The position numbers and the translations under genes are program-made. The notes beneath the pieces were generated by a model. The model did not search any database. It had not been told where the DNA came from and saw nothing but the letters and a program-made list of their open reading frames with translations. Shown in pieces: positions 26,677-36,268 of a DNA stretch of 64,000 bases. The stretch's first letter is position 1, and every line of letters starts with the position of its first letter. Source of the stretch: Opitutaceae bacterium. GTDB taxonomy: Bacteria > Verrucomicrobiota > Verrucomicrobiia > Opitutales > Opitutaceae. The DNA lies in NCBI GenBank assembly GCA_028284235.1, contig JANQSC010000013.1, forward strand, positions 1-64,000, in the 5' to 3' direction.

Positions 26677-27102
26677 CTACTCGCTTTTCGGCTCCTCAGT
26701 TTCGGTCGCCGCCGCCTCTTCAGCCGCTTCGCCCAAGGCCTCCGCCGCTTGATCCGCCGCCGATTCCGCTCCCGAAAGGGTTTCCAAAAGTCCCGCGGTG
26801 TCGTCCGCCGGAGCGCCCAGCTCGGGGAGAGCGTTCTCCTCCGCCATATTCTCGGTATGGTTGATGCGAATATAGGCGAGCCCGAGGCCGAAAACCATGA
26901 CGAAGAACACGATCGCCGTGTTGCGCGTCACTTTGGTCAACACGTTGGTAGTATCCGCTCCCAAGGCTGCCTCCGCCATTCCTCCGCCCATGGCGGCCCC
27001 CATGCCCCCGTTGGCATTTCCCTTCTGCAGGAGCACTACGAGAATGAGGAAAAGCGAGATCAGGACCAGGACGATCGTTAGAATGTCTGCGAGAATGCTC
27101 AT
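26677..27102 (-). CDS. secG: Preprotein translocase subunit SecG
   Basis: Small inner-membrane subunit of the SecYEG export channel. Two transmembrane helices are visible (TIVLVLISLFLILVVLLQ and NTAIVFFVMVFGLGLAYI), joined by the conserved loop QKGNANGGMGAAMGGGMAEA typical of SecG. At 141 residues it is longer than usual because of an acidic Ala/Glu-rich C-terminal tail (residues about 95-141). It is followed closely by the LolA-like gene. Confidence 0.94.
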   Translation of the reverse strand: MSILADILTIVLVLISLFLILVVLLQKGNANGGMGAAMGGGMAEAALGADTTNVLTKVTRNTAIVFFVMVFGLGLAYIRINHTENMAEENALPELGAPADDTAGLLETLSGAESAADQAAEALGEAAEEAAATETEEPKSE

Positions 27103-27188
27103 AAGAACCGCAGACAGTCGAAAATCGCTCTGGGCTTGTCAAGAATGTATGACCGGGATCTCAAGCCCTTCAAACGGGCGGAGCCAGG

Positions 27189-28412
27189 CTACGCCAAGGC
27201 CGATCGGATGCGCTGCATCGCCTCTTCCACGTTCTCGCGGGAATTGAAAGCGCTGATCCGGATATGCCCCTCGCCGCAAGTGCCGAATCCCGCTCCCGGC
27301 GTGCACACCACCCCGGCCTCGTTCAGCAAGGTGTCGAAGAACTCCCAGGAAGGACGCCCGGCGTTGATCCAAACGTAGGGCGAATTGTCGCCCCCGACGC
27401 ACGGCAGGCCGAGGGCCTCGATCTCCGAGCGAACGATCTTCGCGTTGGAAAGGTAGAAGTCGGTCAACGCCTTGACCTCCGCCTTGCCCGAGTCGCTGTA
27501 GATCGCCTCCGCCGCTTTCTGCACCGGATAGGATACGCCGTTGAACTTCGTGCAATGGCGGCGGTTCCACAACGCGTGCACCGAATGCTCCTGGCCCGAC
27601 GCGTCCACCGCGGTCAAGCCCTTCGGCACCACCGTGTAGGCGCAGCGAGTCCCGGTAAAACCGGCATTCTTGGAAAAACTGCGGAACTCGATCGCCACGT
27701 CCTTCGCCCCTTCGACTTCGTAGATGCTCTGCGGAAGCGAGTCATCCCGCACGAAGGCCACGTAAGCGGCGTCGAACAAGATCAGCGCCCCGGAGGCCTT
27801 GGCGTAGTCCACCCACGCCTTCAGTTGCGTCTTCGTCGCGGTCGCCCCGGTTGGATTGTTCGGAAAACAGAGGTAGATCAAGTCGACCGGCTCCTCGGGA
27901 ATGGACGGCACGTAGCCGTTCTCCGGAGTCGATTCTAGATAAACGAATCCCTCGTAGCGGTCGTCGACATTGGCGCCCGTACGGCCCGCCATGACATTCG
28001 TGTCCACATAAACTGGATACACAGGGTCCGGTACGGCGATGCGAATGTCGTCCGCGAATATCTCCTGGAAGTTCCCGCTGTCGCATTTGGCCCCGTCGCT
28101 CACGAATATTTCGTCAGCGGAAATGTCAGCCCCGCGCGACTGAAAGTCGTTCGCGGCGATGGCCTCGCGCAGAAAGGGGTAGCCCTGCTCCGGACCGTAG
28201 CCGTGGAACCCGCTGCGGGTACCCATTTCGTCGATGGCCGCGTGGAACGCGTCGCGGCACGTTTCCGGCAGCGGTTCCGTCACATCGCCGATCCCCAGCT
28301 TGATGATGGAGCTGTCCGGATTCGCCTCTTGGTAGGCAGCGATACGTTTCGCGATGTCCGAGAATAAGTAGGAAGCCTTCAGCTTCAGATAGTGTTCGTT
28401 GATGCGGATCAT
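27189..28412 (-). CDS. dapL: LL-diaminopimelate aminotransferase
   Basis: PLP-dependent class I/II aminotransferase that converts tetrahydrodipicolinate directly to LL-diaminopimelate, replacing DapC/D/E in lysine and peptidoglycan synthesis. At 407 residues it has the family length. Signature parts are [20 protein letters not shown] at the N-terminus, [30 protein letters not shown] and [17 protein letters not shown]. The PLP-binding Lys is in [17 protein letters not shown]. DapL is typical of plants, Chlamydiae, Verrucomicrobia and some other lineages, which supports the taxonomic guess. Confidence 0.96.
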   Translation of the reverse strand: MIRINEHYLKLKASYLFSDIAKRIAAYQEANPDSSIIKLGIGDVTEPLPETCRDAFHAAIDEMGTRSGFHGYGPEQGYPFLREAIAANDFQSRGADISADEIFVSDGAKCDSGNFQEIFADDIRIAVPDPVYPVYVDTNVMAGRTGANVDDRYEGFVYLESTPENGYVPSIPEEPVDLIYLCFPNNPTGATATKTQLKAWVDYAKASGALILFDAAYVAFVRDDSLPQSIYEVEGAKDVAIEFRSFSKNAGFTGTRCAYTVVPKGLTAVDASGQEHSVHALWNRRHCTKFNGVSYPVQKAAEAIYSDSGKAEVKALTDFYLSNAKIVRSEIEALGLPCVGGDNSPYVWINAGRPSWEFFDTLLNEAGVVCTPGAGFGTCGEGHIRISAFNSRENVEEAMQRIRSALA

Positions 28413-28488
28413 GATTCAGAAAGGGCCTAGATAAGCGCCCGTGAGCCTCGAAAAAGTTTGGCGACTGTCAACAACGGAGACCCGATCG

Positions 28489-29139
28489 CTAGCGGCGATC
28501 GATCACGTCCGATTTCGCGTAGCGGGCCTTGGCCATCGAAGCGTACTTGTCGCTCTCGGCCCGGTAGCCCAAAGCGCAGCCGACCACCACGTGGTACTCC
28601 ATTCCGTCCAACCCGAGCAAGGCGTCGTAGTCGTCCGCCTGGATTCCCTCCATCGGGCAGGCGTCAACGCCCAGCAGCGCGGCGCTCGCCATCAACTGTC
28701 CCAAGGCGATGTAAACTTGGTGCGTCGACCAGTGCTCGATCCAGCCTTCGCTGATTCCCTGGGCGACGAACCCCCCGGCGAACTTGTGGTAGCCCTCTAA
28801 GCTCTCCACCGAAACGTCGCGCGCCTCGGCCATGCACTCGATAAAACGACCGACGTCGGCCTCGGCGAAATCGCGTTTGATCGCAAGCAAAACCATGTGC
28901 GAGCAATCCTTGGGTTGGGACTGGTTCCAAGAAATCCCCGGCATCTTCGCCTTCAATTCCGGATCGCCTACGACTATGAACTTCCACGGCTGCAAACCGA
29001 ACGAGGACGGCGTCAGAACCAGCGCGTCTTCCAAGGCCGCAATGGTCTCTTCCGGAATCGTTCGGGACGGGTCGAACTCCTTAACGGCGTAGCGCCACTT
29101 CAATTGCTCTAGTAGATCTTCGTTCGATATCGTAGCCAT
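28489..29139 (-). CDS. Nitroreductase family NAD(P)H oxidoreductase
   Basis: A 216-residue FMN-dependent oxidoreductase of the nitroreductase/NfsB superfamily. The FMN-binding N-terminus is WRYAVKEFDPSRTIPEE, followed by TPSSFGLQPWKFIVV, which is diagnostic. Further blocks are THQVYIALGQLMASAALLGV and ACPMEGIQADDYDALLGLDG. I place the start at the ATG at 29139; an in-frame TTG at 29160 adds seven residues. The natural substrate is unknown. It lies between dapL and nadB on the same strand, without tight coupling to either. Confidence 0.88.
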   Translation of the reverse strand: MATISNEDLLEQLKWRYAVKEFDPSRTIPEETIAALEDALVLTPSSFGLQPWKFIVVGDPELKAKMPGISWNQSQPKDCSHMVLLAIKRDFAEADVGRFIECMAEARDVSVESLEGYHKFAGGFVAQGISEGWIEHWSTHQVYIALGQLMASAALLGVDACPMEGIQADDYDALLGLDGMEYHVVVGCALGYRAESDKYASMAKARYAKSDVIDRR

Positions 29140-29196
29140 ATTCTCGCTACTTTCCAACAACCTCGTGGCGAGGCAATTCCAAACGACCCGAACTTC

Positions 29197-30798
29197 CTAT
29201 TTCAATTCGTCCAAGGAAACCAGCGGGACTTCCGAGTCGTCCCGCTCCGAGGACACGTAGTGGCTGCCTCGACTATTTGGATTCAGGCTCGCCGCGTGCA
29301 CCACCAGCAAGGCCGTCTTCACCGCGTTTCTCAAGTCGATCAGCGAACGCGTCAGACGGTTGCCCGAATAGAACTCCCCGATCTCCTGCTCCAACTCCCG
29401 CAAAATGCGGCGCGCCCGCTGCAGTCGGCGAGCCGAACGCACGAGCCCGACGTAGTTCCACATCGTGCTTTTGATCTGACGCATGTCCTGCTCGATCAAA
29501 ACCTCGTCGGGGCTCTCGTCCGGACTCTCCCAGGCGCGCACGTCCGGCAAGTGAAAATCCCCCGCCTCTACATCGTCCCGATCCGCTTCCGCCGTCAGCT
29601 TGGCCGACACGAGACACTCCAAGAGCGACGTGCTCGCCAGTCGATTCGCTCCATGCAGACCCGTACACGCCGTCTCGCCGATCGCGTTCAAGTTCGCCAC
29701 CGACGAGCGACCCGTCAGATCCGTGTACACTCCGCCGCAGGAGTAGTGCGCCGCCGGCGCCACGGGTATCGGTTCCCGGGTGATATCCACCCCGCACTCT
29801 AAACAGCGACGGTGGATGGATGGAAAACGCTCCTTCAGGAAGTCGCCCGTCATCGAAGTCAAATCGATGTAGACGCAGTTTTCGCCCGACGCGATCAGCT
29901 CCTGGTGGATGGAGCGCGCCACGATATCGCGCGGCGCCAGCGATTTCATGGGATGGATCGCGTCCATAAACGGTCGGCCTCGAGCGTTCACCAAAACGCC
30001 CCCTTCGCCGCGCACCGCTTCCGAAACCAGAAACAACGGGCAATTCTTTTTCAGAAAAACCGTCGGGTGAAACTGGATATACTCCAAGTCGATCAGCCGC
30101 GCCCCGACCCGCTGGGCCATCGCCACGCCATGGCCCACAACTCCCTTCTGGTTTGTCGTGTTCTGAAAGATCTGCCCGACTCCACCCGTCGCTAGAATGG
30201 TCTTCTTGGCGATGATCGCCCAGATCTCGCCCGTTCCCGTATCCAGAACGTAAGCGCCGATACAGGTGATCGGCTTGTACTTGTCTTGCGGGTCGACCGA
30301 GTTGTGCGACAGCGTCAACAGGTCCACCGCCACCGTATTGGTCAAAACCGATACGCCTTCCAGCCCGACTACATGATCGTGCATGTTGCTCAATATCGCC
30401 CGACCGGTCAGGTCTTTCGAGAAGATGATTCGCTTGTCGGAGTGGCCGCCTTCGCGCGTATACTTGAGATCTCCCGAATCCTCTCGATCAAAGGGAACGT
30501 CGAGCTCGTCCAGCAGCAGCGACTGCACGGCCGCCTGCCCATGCTCGACCAGGGAATCCACCGCGGCCGGGTTCGACGTCCCGTCCGAAGCCGCGACAAT
30601 GTCGCGCTTGAGCTGGGCCGGGTTGATCGACGTGTCGAAAATGATGCCCCCTTGGGCCCATTGGCTATTCGCTCCTTTGGAAAGCTCGTCCGAGCAAACC
30701 AAGGTCACGGACAGACCCATCTTCGACGCGTAATGAGCATAGGCGCAACCCGCCAACCCCGCCCCGACGACCAGGCAATCTGTACGAATCGTATTCAC
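29197..30798 (-). CDS. nadB: L-aspartate oxidase
   Basis: Flavoenzyme that oxidises L-aspartate to iminoaspartate, the first step of de novo NAD synthesis. The 533 residues start with the FAD-binding motif CLVVGAGLAGCAYAHYA. Other conserved parts are GANSQWAQGGIIF, TREGGHSDKRIIFS, VAPAAHYSCGGVYTDLTGRS and GLHGANRLASTSLLECLV, and a helical succinate-dehydrogenase-like C-terminal domain completes it. Its ATG overlaps the stop codon of nadA by four bases (ATGA), so the two are translationally coupled and the product can pass to NadA. Confidence 0.96.
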   Translation of the reverse strand: MNTIRTDCLVVGAGLAGCAYAHYASKMGLSVTLVCSDELSKGANSQWAQGGIIFDTSINPAQLKRDIVAASDGTSNPAAVDSLVEHGQAAVQSLLLDELDVPFDREDSGDLKYTREGGHSDKRIIFSKDLTGRAILSNMHDHVVGLEGVSVLTNTVAVDLLTLSHNSVDPQDKYKPITCIGAYVLDTGTGEIWAIIAKKTILATGGVGQIFQNTTNQKGVVGHGVAMAQRVGARLIDLEYIQFHPTVFLKKNCPLFLVSEAVRGEGGVLVNARGRPFMDAIHPMKSLAPRDIVARSIHQELIASGENCVYIDLTSMTGDFLKERFPSIHRRCLECGVDITREPIPVAPAAHYSCGGVYTDLTGRSSVANLNAIGETACTGLHGANRLASTSLLECLVSAKLTAEADRDDVEAGDFHLPDVRAWESPDESPDEVLIEQDMRQIKSTMWNYVGLVRSARRLQRARRILRELEQEIGEFYSGNRLTRSLIDLRNAVKTALLVVHAASLNPNSRGSHYVSSERDDSEVPLVSLDELK

Positions 30799-31850
30799 TC
30801 AGCCATTTCAAACATCCGGTCAATCGACCGGAGCGCCTTCAGTCGCAACGACTCCTCCAGCTCGATGATCTGGTCCGGCTTGGGCTCCAGCAACGCGTCG
30901 CGGATTTTCTCGAGCGAGTTCATCTTCATGAACGGGCAGAGCTTGCAGCCGGAAATGAACCGCTTTTCCGGGCTCTCTACCTCGATTCGCTCCACCAGCC
31001 CGCATTCCGTTAGCATCATGAAGTACGGGGCTTCCGTCTTCTTCACGTACTGCATCATGCCGCCGGTGCTGCCAACGTAGTCGCTCTCGCTCGTAATGTC
31101 CATCGTGCACTCCGGATGAGACACCACTTTTAATCCCGGGAATTTCTCGCGGGATTCCGAGATCAAATTCGGATCGAACTGGTCGTGGACGATGCAAGTC
31201 CCGTCGGAGGAGACGATCTCCTTGTCGATCCCGAGCTTCTTCATCTCCACGCGAATATTGTCGGCCATTAAGCGGTCCGGGACGAAAAGGATCTGCTTCT
31301 GCGGCAAGGCTGCGACAATCTTGTAGACGTTGCTGGAAGTCACGCACACGTCGCACTCGGCTTTCACTTCGGCCGTGCTATTAATATAACACACGACCGC
31401 CGCGTCCGGATACGCCGCTTTCAGCTCGCGCAATTGCTCCCCCGTAAGCGAATCCGCGAGCGAGCAGCCGGAACGCCGGTCCGGCACGATCACTTCCGCT
31501 TGTGGCGAAAGGATCTTCGCCGTCTCCGCCATAAACACGACGCCGGAGAACACGATACGGTCCGCCTTCGCCTCCTTCGCGTTCATCGAAAGCATGTAGG
31601 AGTCCCCGGAAAAGTCCGCCACGCCATAGATAATTTCCGGCTCGACGTAGGAGTGGGCCAGAATGACTGCGTCTTTAGCCTTTTTCAGGGCGTTGATCTC
31701 CAGCGTGAGCGGAGCGATCGATCGACAGGTGTCGAGATTCCAGGAATGCCGCGAATCGCATTCGACGTGCATCAGCTTGGCGAGCAAACGCTCCGCCTCG
31801 TTCTCGATTTCAACGTCCGTAAAACGGTACTCAAGGGTCGTCGGTGACAT
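30795..31850 (-). CDS. nadA: Quinolinate synthase
   Basis: [4Fe-4S] enzyme that condenses iminoaspartate with dihydroxyacetone phosphate to quinolinate. It is 351 residues long. Conserved parts are KDAVILAHSYVEPEIIYGVA, DFSGDSYMLSMNAKEA, VFMAETAKILSP, and PDRRSGCSLADS. Cluster-ligand cysteines lie in CYINSTAEVKAECDVCVTSS, HPECTMDIT and ISGCKLCPFMKMNSLEKI. It is the first gene of the nadA-nadB pair; nadC, which uses its product, is about 15 kb away at 46803. Confidence 0.96.
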   Translation of the reverse strand: MSPTTLEYRFTDVEIENEAERLLAKLMHVECDSRHSWNLDTCRSIAPLTLEINALKKAKDAVILAHSYVEPEIIYGVADFSGDSYMLSMNAKEAKADRIVFSGVVFMAETAKILSPQAEVIVPDRRSGCSLADSLTGEQLRELKAAYPDAAVVCYINSTAEVKAECDVCVTSSNVYKIVAALPQKQILFVPDRLMADNIRVEMKKLGIDKEIVSSDGTCIVHDQFDPNLISESREKFPGLKVVSHPECTMDITSESDYVGSTGGMMQYVKKTEAPYFMMLTECGLVERIEVESPEKRFISGCKLCPFMKMNSLEKIRDALLEPKPDQIIELEESLRLKALRSIDRMFEMAE

Positions 31851-31983
31851 TTTCGTGATTCGGTTAAAAAGACAATGGAGCGTCGCGGGAAAATCGGCAA
31901 CTCAATGTTAAACGGGCGGTCGCGAATTGGAGCGTCAAACGCCCAAGTCCGCTCAATGAGTCGAGTAAAATGAGGTTTTCAAA

Positions 31984-32064
31984 CGTAGGGCCTTCGCTTG
32001 CGAAGCGCCGCGTAGGTCTGACATTGTGCCACGTTCGCGGCATGGCGCAAGCGCCAGCCCTACG
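31984..32064. repeat. GTAGGGC...GCCCTAC palindromic repeat, copy 1
   Basis: An 81-base element that begins CGTAGGGCCTTCGCTTGCGA and ends GCGCCAGCCCTACG. The ends are inverted repeats and the 5' arm is nearly identical to that of the copy at 40870. It lies in the gap between nadA (upstream side) and the 3' end of folE2. Confidence 0.75.
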
Positions 32065-32094
32065 ATTTCGGATTTCCAGAGGCGCTTCACTCGC

Positions 32095-33078
32095 TCAACA
32101 AATCAGGTCGTTGAAATCCGAGAAATCCGCCCGGTAGCCGCCTTCGACGCCTTTGCAGATGACCGAAACCGCGTCGTGGGAATGCAGCGACTCCAAATGC
32201 GAGCACGCAATCTGGAAGTCCGCGATCCGCTCGTCGCCGTCCAGCTCCTGGTACAAAGTCCGAGCCGCGTCCTCGACGAACTTGATGTAGGCCCCGTTCA
32301 ACTCCGCGAACGCTTGCTCGTCCTCGCGCTTGACCATCACCTGGGTCTCCGTCTTCAAGGCCTCGAGACAATGCCGCTGCAGCGCCTCCAAAGTCAGTTC
32401 CGCCCCGTCCGCGATTGTCGCCCAAATCCGGGCTTTGCTCCGCTGCGAATGAGGAATCGAATACGCGTCGCGGGTTTCCCGAGCGTGTTCCGCCAGTTCC
32501 GCCGAACACGGGCACGCCGACGAGTAGACGAAGTCGAACACCAGTCGACGCTCAAAGACTCCGTCACGCGACAACCGTCCCTCGATCCCGCTTTGATAAT
32601 ACTGGTACCCGCTTAGCTCGCTCCGCAGACTCTCCTGCAAAATCGGATAATTGAAGCGCAAAGCGACCTGGGCATCAAAACTCTCAACCTTCTCGCGAAA
32701 CCGATCCAGAACCGAACGGATCGTCTCCACCGTGAACACTTCGTCCTTCAGCTCGTAGAACGACCGCATGATCCGCGACATGTTGATCCCCTTCAAACTC
32801 GCCTCCAAGGAAACCGTCCCCGTCACGCTCGTTTCCAACGCGATTGTCGATCCGTCCTCGCGACGAAACGTAAGCGGCAGCCGGAAATTCGACACGCCCA
32901 CCTGCTGGATCGGGACCGCTTTGCCTTGCGGCGACTCAACCGAGTCCATGATGTCCGGCATCGACGCCCGATACTCCTCGGACGGACGAAACGTTTCATC
33001 GTACGAACGCGCAATCGGGGCCTCTTTGTCGGCCTCGGTTTTATGCAAGTACATCTTGGATTTTTCGCTGGAAGACAT
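32095..33078 (-). CDS. folE2: GTP cyclohydrolase FolE2 (type IB)
   Basis: Metal-dependent GTP cyclohydrolase I of the zinc-independent FolE2 type, which opens GTP to dihydroneopterin triphosphate for folate synthesis. Conserved parts are [16 protein letters not shown] near residue 55, [20 protein letters not shown], and [20 protein letters not shown] with the catalytic Cys. [10 protein letters not shown] and [17 protein letters not shown] complete the core. The ATG at 33078 (327 residues) was chosen because the 40 residues upstream are Arg/Ser-rich and not family-like. No Shine-Dalgarno sequence separates the candidates. Confidence 0.93.
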   Translation of the reverse strand: MSSSEKSKMYLHKTEADKEAPIARSYDETFRPSEEYRASMPDIMDSVESPQGKAVPIQQVGVSNFRLPLTFRREDGSTIALETSVTGTVSLEASLKGINMSRIMRSFYELKDEVFTVETIRSVLDRFREKVESFDAQVALRFNYPILQESLRSELSGYQYYQSGIEGRLSRDGVFERRLVFDFVYSSACPCSAELAEHARETRDAYSIPHSQRSKARIWATIADGAELTLEALQRHCLEALKTETQVMVKREDEQAFAELNGAYIKFVEDAARTLYQELDGDERIADFQIACSHLESLHSHDAVSVICKGVEGGYRADFSDFNDLIC

Positions 33079-33382
33079 GAATTGTTGAAGGCGTTCAGTC
33101 GGACCGGCAGATCGGCGTCGACGCCGCGCTCCACTGGTTGAACGACTCGCGCCGCCCATTCGCTGCAGACTGGCCGGCTCCGCCGACAGTTCCGCCACGA
33201 TCCGAAATTAGCAATCCGCCACTAGATACCCCCTAAAAAAAAAGGCAAGCACAGCCTGCGGACCGCGGCCACTCCTTTCCCGTCGCCGTTTCCCTTGATT
33301 TGCGCCCCGAATTCTCCAGAATTCCCCTAATTTCAACACGCTTCGCCGACCGTTCTTCCGACCCTTCCCACCGAAACCGCCT

Positions 33383-33628
33383 ATGCAATCCACCGCTTCC
33401 GACGTCTCCGTTCTCCTCCCAATCCTCATTTTCATGGTCATGGGGATCGTCAGTCTCGGCTTTCTAGCGTTCTGGATCTGGATGCTCGTCGACTGTATCA
33501 AACACGAGTCCGACGAAGGAAACAACAAACTCATCTGGGTCCTCGTCATCATCTTCACACAATTCCTCGGCGCCCTCATTTACTTTTTCGTCCAACGCCG
33601 CGAACGTCTCCGCAACGCCAGTCCGTAG
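33383..33628 (+). CDS. Small membrane protein with phospholipase D N-terminal-like (PLDc_N) domain
   Basis: An 81-residue protein with two transmembrane helices (ILIFMVMGIVSLGFLAFWIW and LIWVLVIIFTQFLGALIYFF). Between them is MLVDCIKHE, and a basic tail QRRERLRNASP follows the second helix. This is the PLDc_N pattern found at the N-terminus of cardiolipin synthases and as stand-alone proteins. No phospholipase domain follows. Stand-alone members have no established role; it is probably an inner-membrane protein. Confidence 0.82.
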   Translation: MQSTASDVSVLLPILIFMVMGIVSLGFLAFWIWMLVDCIKHESDEGNNKLIWVLVIIFTQFLGALIYFFVQRRERLRNASP

Positions 33629-33651
33629 GGCGCAAATCGCGCCAACCTCAT

Positions 33652-33734
33652 CGTAGGGCCAGTGCTTGCGCTGTGCCGCGTGTTCGGAGCGCATTGGCTT
33701 AACTACGCGGCGCAGCGCAAGCGCTGGCCCTACG
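33652..33734. repeat. GTAGGGC...GCCCTAC palindromic repeat, copy 2
   Basis: An 83-base near-perfect palindrome. Its first 30 and last 30 bases are reverse complements at about 28 positions (start CGTAGGGCCAGTGCTTGCGC, end GCGCTGGCCCTACG). It lies between the small membrane protein and the WalJ-like gene. A partial copy, CCGTAGGGCGC, is visible just upstream at about 33623. Confidence 0.8.
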
Positions 33735-33826
33735 AGTCAATTGCCTCCCCGCTCTCCGCTCGGAAAACCGCCGCGCCATCATTTCTTATTTGAAAACCGA
33801 ACGACGCACGCAACACTGCCAGATCG

Positions 33827-34624
33827 ATGTCCACGCAGTTCTCGATCCTCGGCAGTAGTAGCTCCGGCAACAGCGGCTTGCTCGTCACCGAGCGCTGCAA
33901 AGTCCTCGTCGACGCCGGCTTCAGCTGCAAACGACTCTGCGGCATGCTCGAAGAGCGCGGCGTGAAACCCGAGGAAATCGACGCCATCTTCGTCACCCAC
34001 GAACACAGCGACCACACCGCCGGCATCTCGACCTTCGCCAAGAAGTTCAATCCCGTCGTCTACGCCAACCTCATGACCGCCAAGGCCATTCAGCCGAAGC
34101 TGAAACACAAGCCCGACTGGAAGATCTTCAATACCGGCGCCACCTTCACTTTCCACGATCTCACCATCGAGAGCTTTTCCGTGCCGCACGACGCGCACGA
34201 CCCCGTCGGATTCAAATTCACCAGCGGACGCGGCGACGACCTCTTCTCGCCCGTTCGCAGCGTCGCTTGGCTGACCGATCTCGGTTTCGCCCCCAAGCAC
34301 ATCGCAGATCGTATCAAAGACGTCGATACACTTATCGTCGAAGCGAACTACTGCCCGCAGCTTCTCGAACGCGACGAGAAACGCCCCTGGTCGATCAAGC
34401 AGCGAATTAGCGGGCGACACGGCCACCTTTCCAACAACGCCGCCTGCGAACTCCTCCAGTCTATCGAAAACCCCCGCTGGAACCAGGTCTTCCTCGCCCA
34501 CCTCAGCCGCGACTGCAACAGCGTCGACGCGATACAGAACACCTTCTCCGGACTGAGACAGAGCGTCAGCTACCGAATCGACACCATCGAAGCCGGTGAA
34601 GGCTCCTCCCTCCAGTCGCTCTAG
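33827..34624 (+). CDS. MBL-fold metallo-hydrolase, WalJ/YycJ-like
   Basis: A 265-residue beta-lactamase-fold hydrolase. Strand and motif order fits the family: FSILGSSSSGNSGLLVTE at the N-terminus, then the metal site THEHSDHTAGI (HxHxDH) near residues 57-67. Further ligands lie in SVPHDAHDPVGF, SVAWLTDLG, and GHLSNNAACELL. Single-domain members of this type (YycJ/WalJ) are thought to act on nucleic-acid-related substrates, with a link to cell-wall or DNA repair control in Firmicutes. No WalKR genes are nearby, so only the fold and family are claimed. Pyruvate kinase follows 56 bases on. Confidence 0.88.
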   Translation: MSTQFSILGSSSSGNSGLLVTERCKVLVDAGFSCKRLCGMLEERGVKPEEIDAIFVTHEHSDHTAGISTFAKKFNPVVYANLMTAKAIQPKLKHKPDWKIFNTGATFTFHDLTIESFSVPHDAHDPVGFKFTSGRGDDLFSPVRSVAWLTDLGFAPKHIADRIKDVDTLIVEANYCPQLLERDEKRPWSIKQRISGRHGHLSNNAACELLQSIENPRWNQVFLAHLSRDCNSVDAIQNTFSGLRQSVSYRIDTIEAGEGSSLQSL

Positions 34625-34680
34625 ACTGGGAACACCCGTCCTTACGCGGCCGACCGACACTTCCACATACCTACCTTACA

Positions 34681-36129
34681 ATGACCCACGACGCTAAACG
34701 CACGCCGCGCCGGACGAAAATCATCTTCACTGTCGGCCCTTCCACCGACAGCGAAGAAATGCTCGAATCGCTCATCACTGAGCACTTCGTCGACGTCTGC
34801 CGCATCAACATGGCCCACGCCGACCACGACTACGTCCGCAAAGTCTGCGGCCGCATCCGCTCCATCGGAGAACGCCACGGACGCCCCATCTCCGTCATGA
34901 TGGACGTCAAAGGCCCCGAAATCCGCACCGGCGATTTGGAGAATCCAATCCAGCTCGCGCCCGGCGAAATCTTCGACTTCACCATCAAACCGGGCGACAC
35001 CGGTTCCGAAGAAATCCGCTCCGTCGATGTCAACTATTCCAACCTCGTCAACGACATCGAAGTCGGCAGCGTTGTGCTGGTCGACAACGGCCTCATCCGC
35101 CTGGAAGTCCTGGAGAAAAACGCCGCCCGTATTCGCTGCAAAGTCATCATCCCCGGCGAACTCTCCAGCCGTCGCCACATCAACCTGCCCGGCGTCAAAG
35201 TCAATCTCCCCGCCCTCACGGAGAAAGACAAACGCGACACCCTCGTCGGCATCGAGGAAGGCGTCGACCTCTTCGCCCTCTCTTTCGTGCGCGAAGAAAA
35301 CGACCTCAAAATGCTCCGCGATTTTCTCGACGACAACGCCGGCCACAACGCCCGCATCATCGCCAAAATCGAAGACCAGTCCGCCCTGTCCAATCTCGAG
35401 GAAATCATCCGCGAAGCCGATGGCCTAATGGTCGCCCGCGGAGACCTCGGCATCGAATGCCCTTTCGAAACGCTGCCCATAATCCAACACGAAGCCGTCC
35501 GCAGCTGCCTCCGAATCGGCAAGCCCGTCATTATCGCCACGCATATGCTCGAGTCGATGATCTCCAGCCCGATGCCCACTCGCGCGGAAGTGTCAGACGT
35601 CGCCATCGCCATCGAAGAAGAAGCCGACTGCGTCATGCTCTCCGGCGAAACCACCATCGGCAAATACCCGGTCGAATGCGTCCAGGCCCTGACCAAGATT
35701 TCCAAAGCCATCGACGAGCGCGGCAAGAAATTCAACTTCGCCAAAGACTACGAACTCACCTCCGACAAAGCCCGCATTCAGCATTCCGCCGTCGTCATGG
35801 CCAACGCCCTCGACGCCGTCGCCATCCTTTGCTTTACCCGTAGCGGCTCCATGGCCCGCGGCGTATCCGCCCAACGACCACGCACCTCGCCCGTGTTTGC
35901 CTTCACCAACTCCGTCGACACCGTAAAGCAACTCCGCCTCCACCACGGCGTCGTCCCCTTCCAAATGATCTTCTGCACCGAGCCCGAGGCAACCGTCGCC
36001 CGAGCCATGAAATTGCTCGTCAAGCGCGGCTACCTCAAACGAGGCGACAAGATCGTCCTCGTCTCCGACATCCTCGCCAGCGACCGCGTTATCGACAGCG
36101 TCCAGCTCCGCACCGTCGACGACGCCTAA
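34681..36129 (+). CDS. pyk: Pyruvate kinase
   Basis: Glycolytic enzyme that transfers phosphate from phosphoenolpyruvate to ADP. It is 482 residues long. Diagnostic segments are TKIIFTVGPSTDSEEML, VCRINMAHAD, MMDVKGPEIRTGD, IIAKIEDQSALSNLEEI with the catalytic Lys, MVARGDLGIE (metal and substrate), and ATHMLESMISSPMPTRAEV. CVMLSGETTIGKYPVE is in place, and the C-terminal domain carries CFTRSGSMARGVSAQRP. The ATG at 34681 directly precedes the conserved N-terminus. Confidence 0.97.
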   Translation: MTHDAKRTPRRTKIIFTVGPSTDSEEMLESLITEHFVDVCRINMAHADHDYVRKVCGRIRSIGERHGRPISVMMDVKGPEIRTGDLENPIQLAPGEIFDFTIKPGDTGSEEIRSVDVNYSNLVNDIEVGSVVLVDNGLIRLEVLEKNAARIRCKVIIPGELSSRRHINLPGVKVNLPALTEKDKRDTLVGIEEGVDLFALSFVREENDLKMLRDFLDDNAGHNARIIAKIEDQSALSNLEEIIREADGLMVARGDLGIECPFETLPIIQHEAVRSCLRIGKPVIIATHMLESMISSPMPTRAEVSDVAIAIEEEADCVMLSGETTIGKYPVECVQALTKISKAIDERGKKFNFAKDYELTSDKARIQHSAVVMANALDAVAILCFTRSGSMARGVSAQRPRTSPVFAFTNSVDTVKQLRLHHGVVPFQMIFCTEPEATVARAMKLLVKRGYLKRGDKIVLVSDILASDRVIDSVQLRTVDDA

Positions 36130-36151
36130 TCAACGCCCATAGAGCGACCAA

Positions 36152-36243
36152 TAAATCATAATCTTAATCCTACTCCTAATCTTAATCCATTCCTCGCTCG
36201 ATTTTTGAACGGGATTACGATTAGGAGTAGGATTAAGATAAAG
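36152..36243. repeat. CTTAATCC-family inverted repeat, copy 2
   Basis: The left arm (36160-36188) consists of repeated ATCTTAATCC / TACTCCTA units, and the right arm (36211-36240) is its reverse complement with about one mismatch. Together they form a stem of roughly 28 bp around a loop of about 22 bases. It lies between the convergent pyk and TIGR04282 genes, where it could act as a bidirectional terminator, though it lacks a clear T run. It is related to the element at 24014-24096. Confidence 0.75.
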
Positions 36244-36268
36244 AACGGGCAATCGTCACTCGCCCGAC

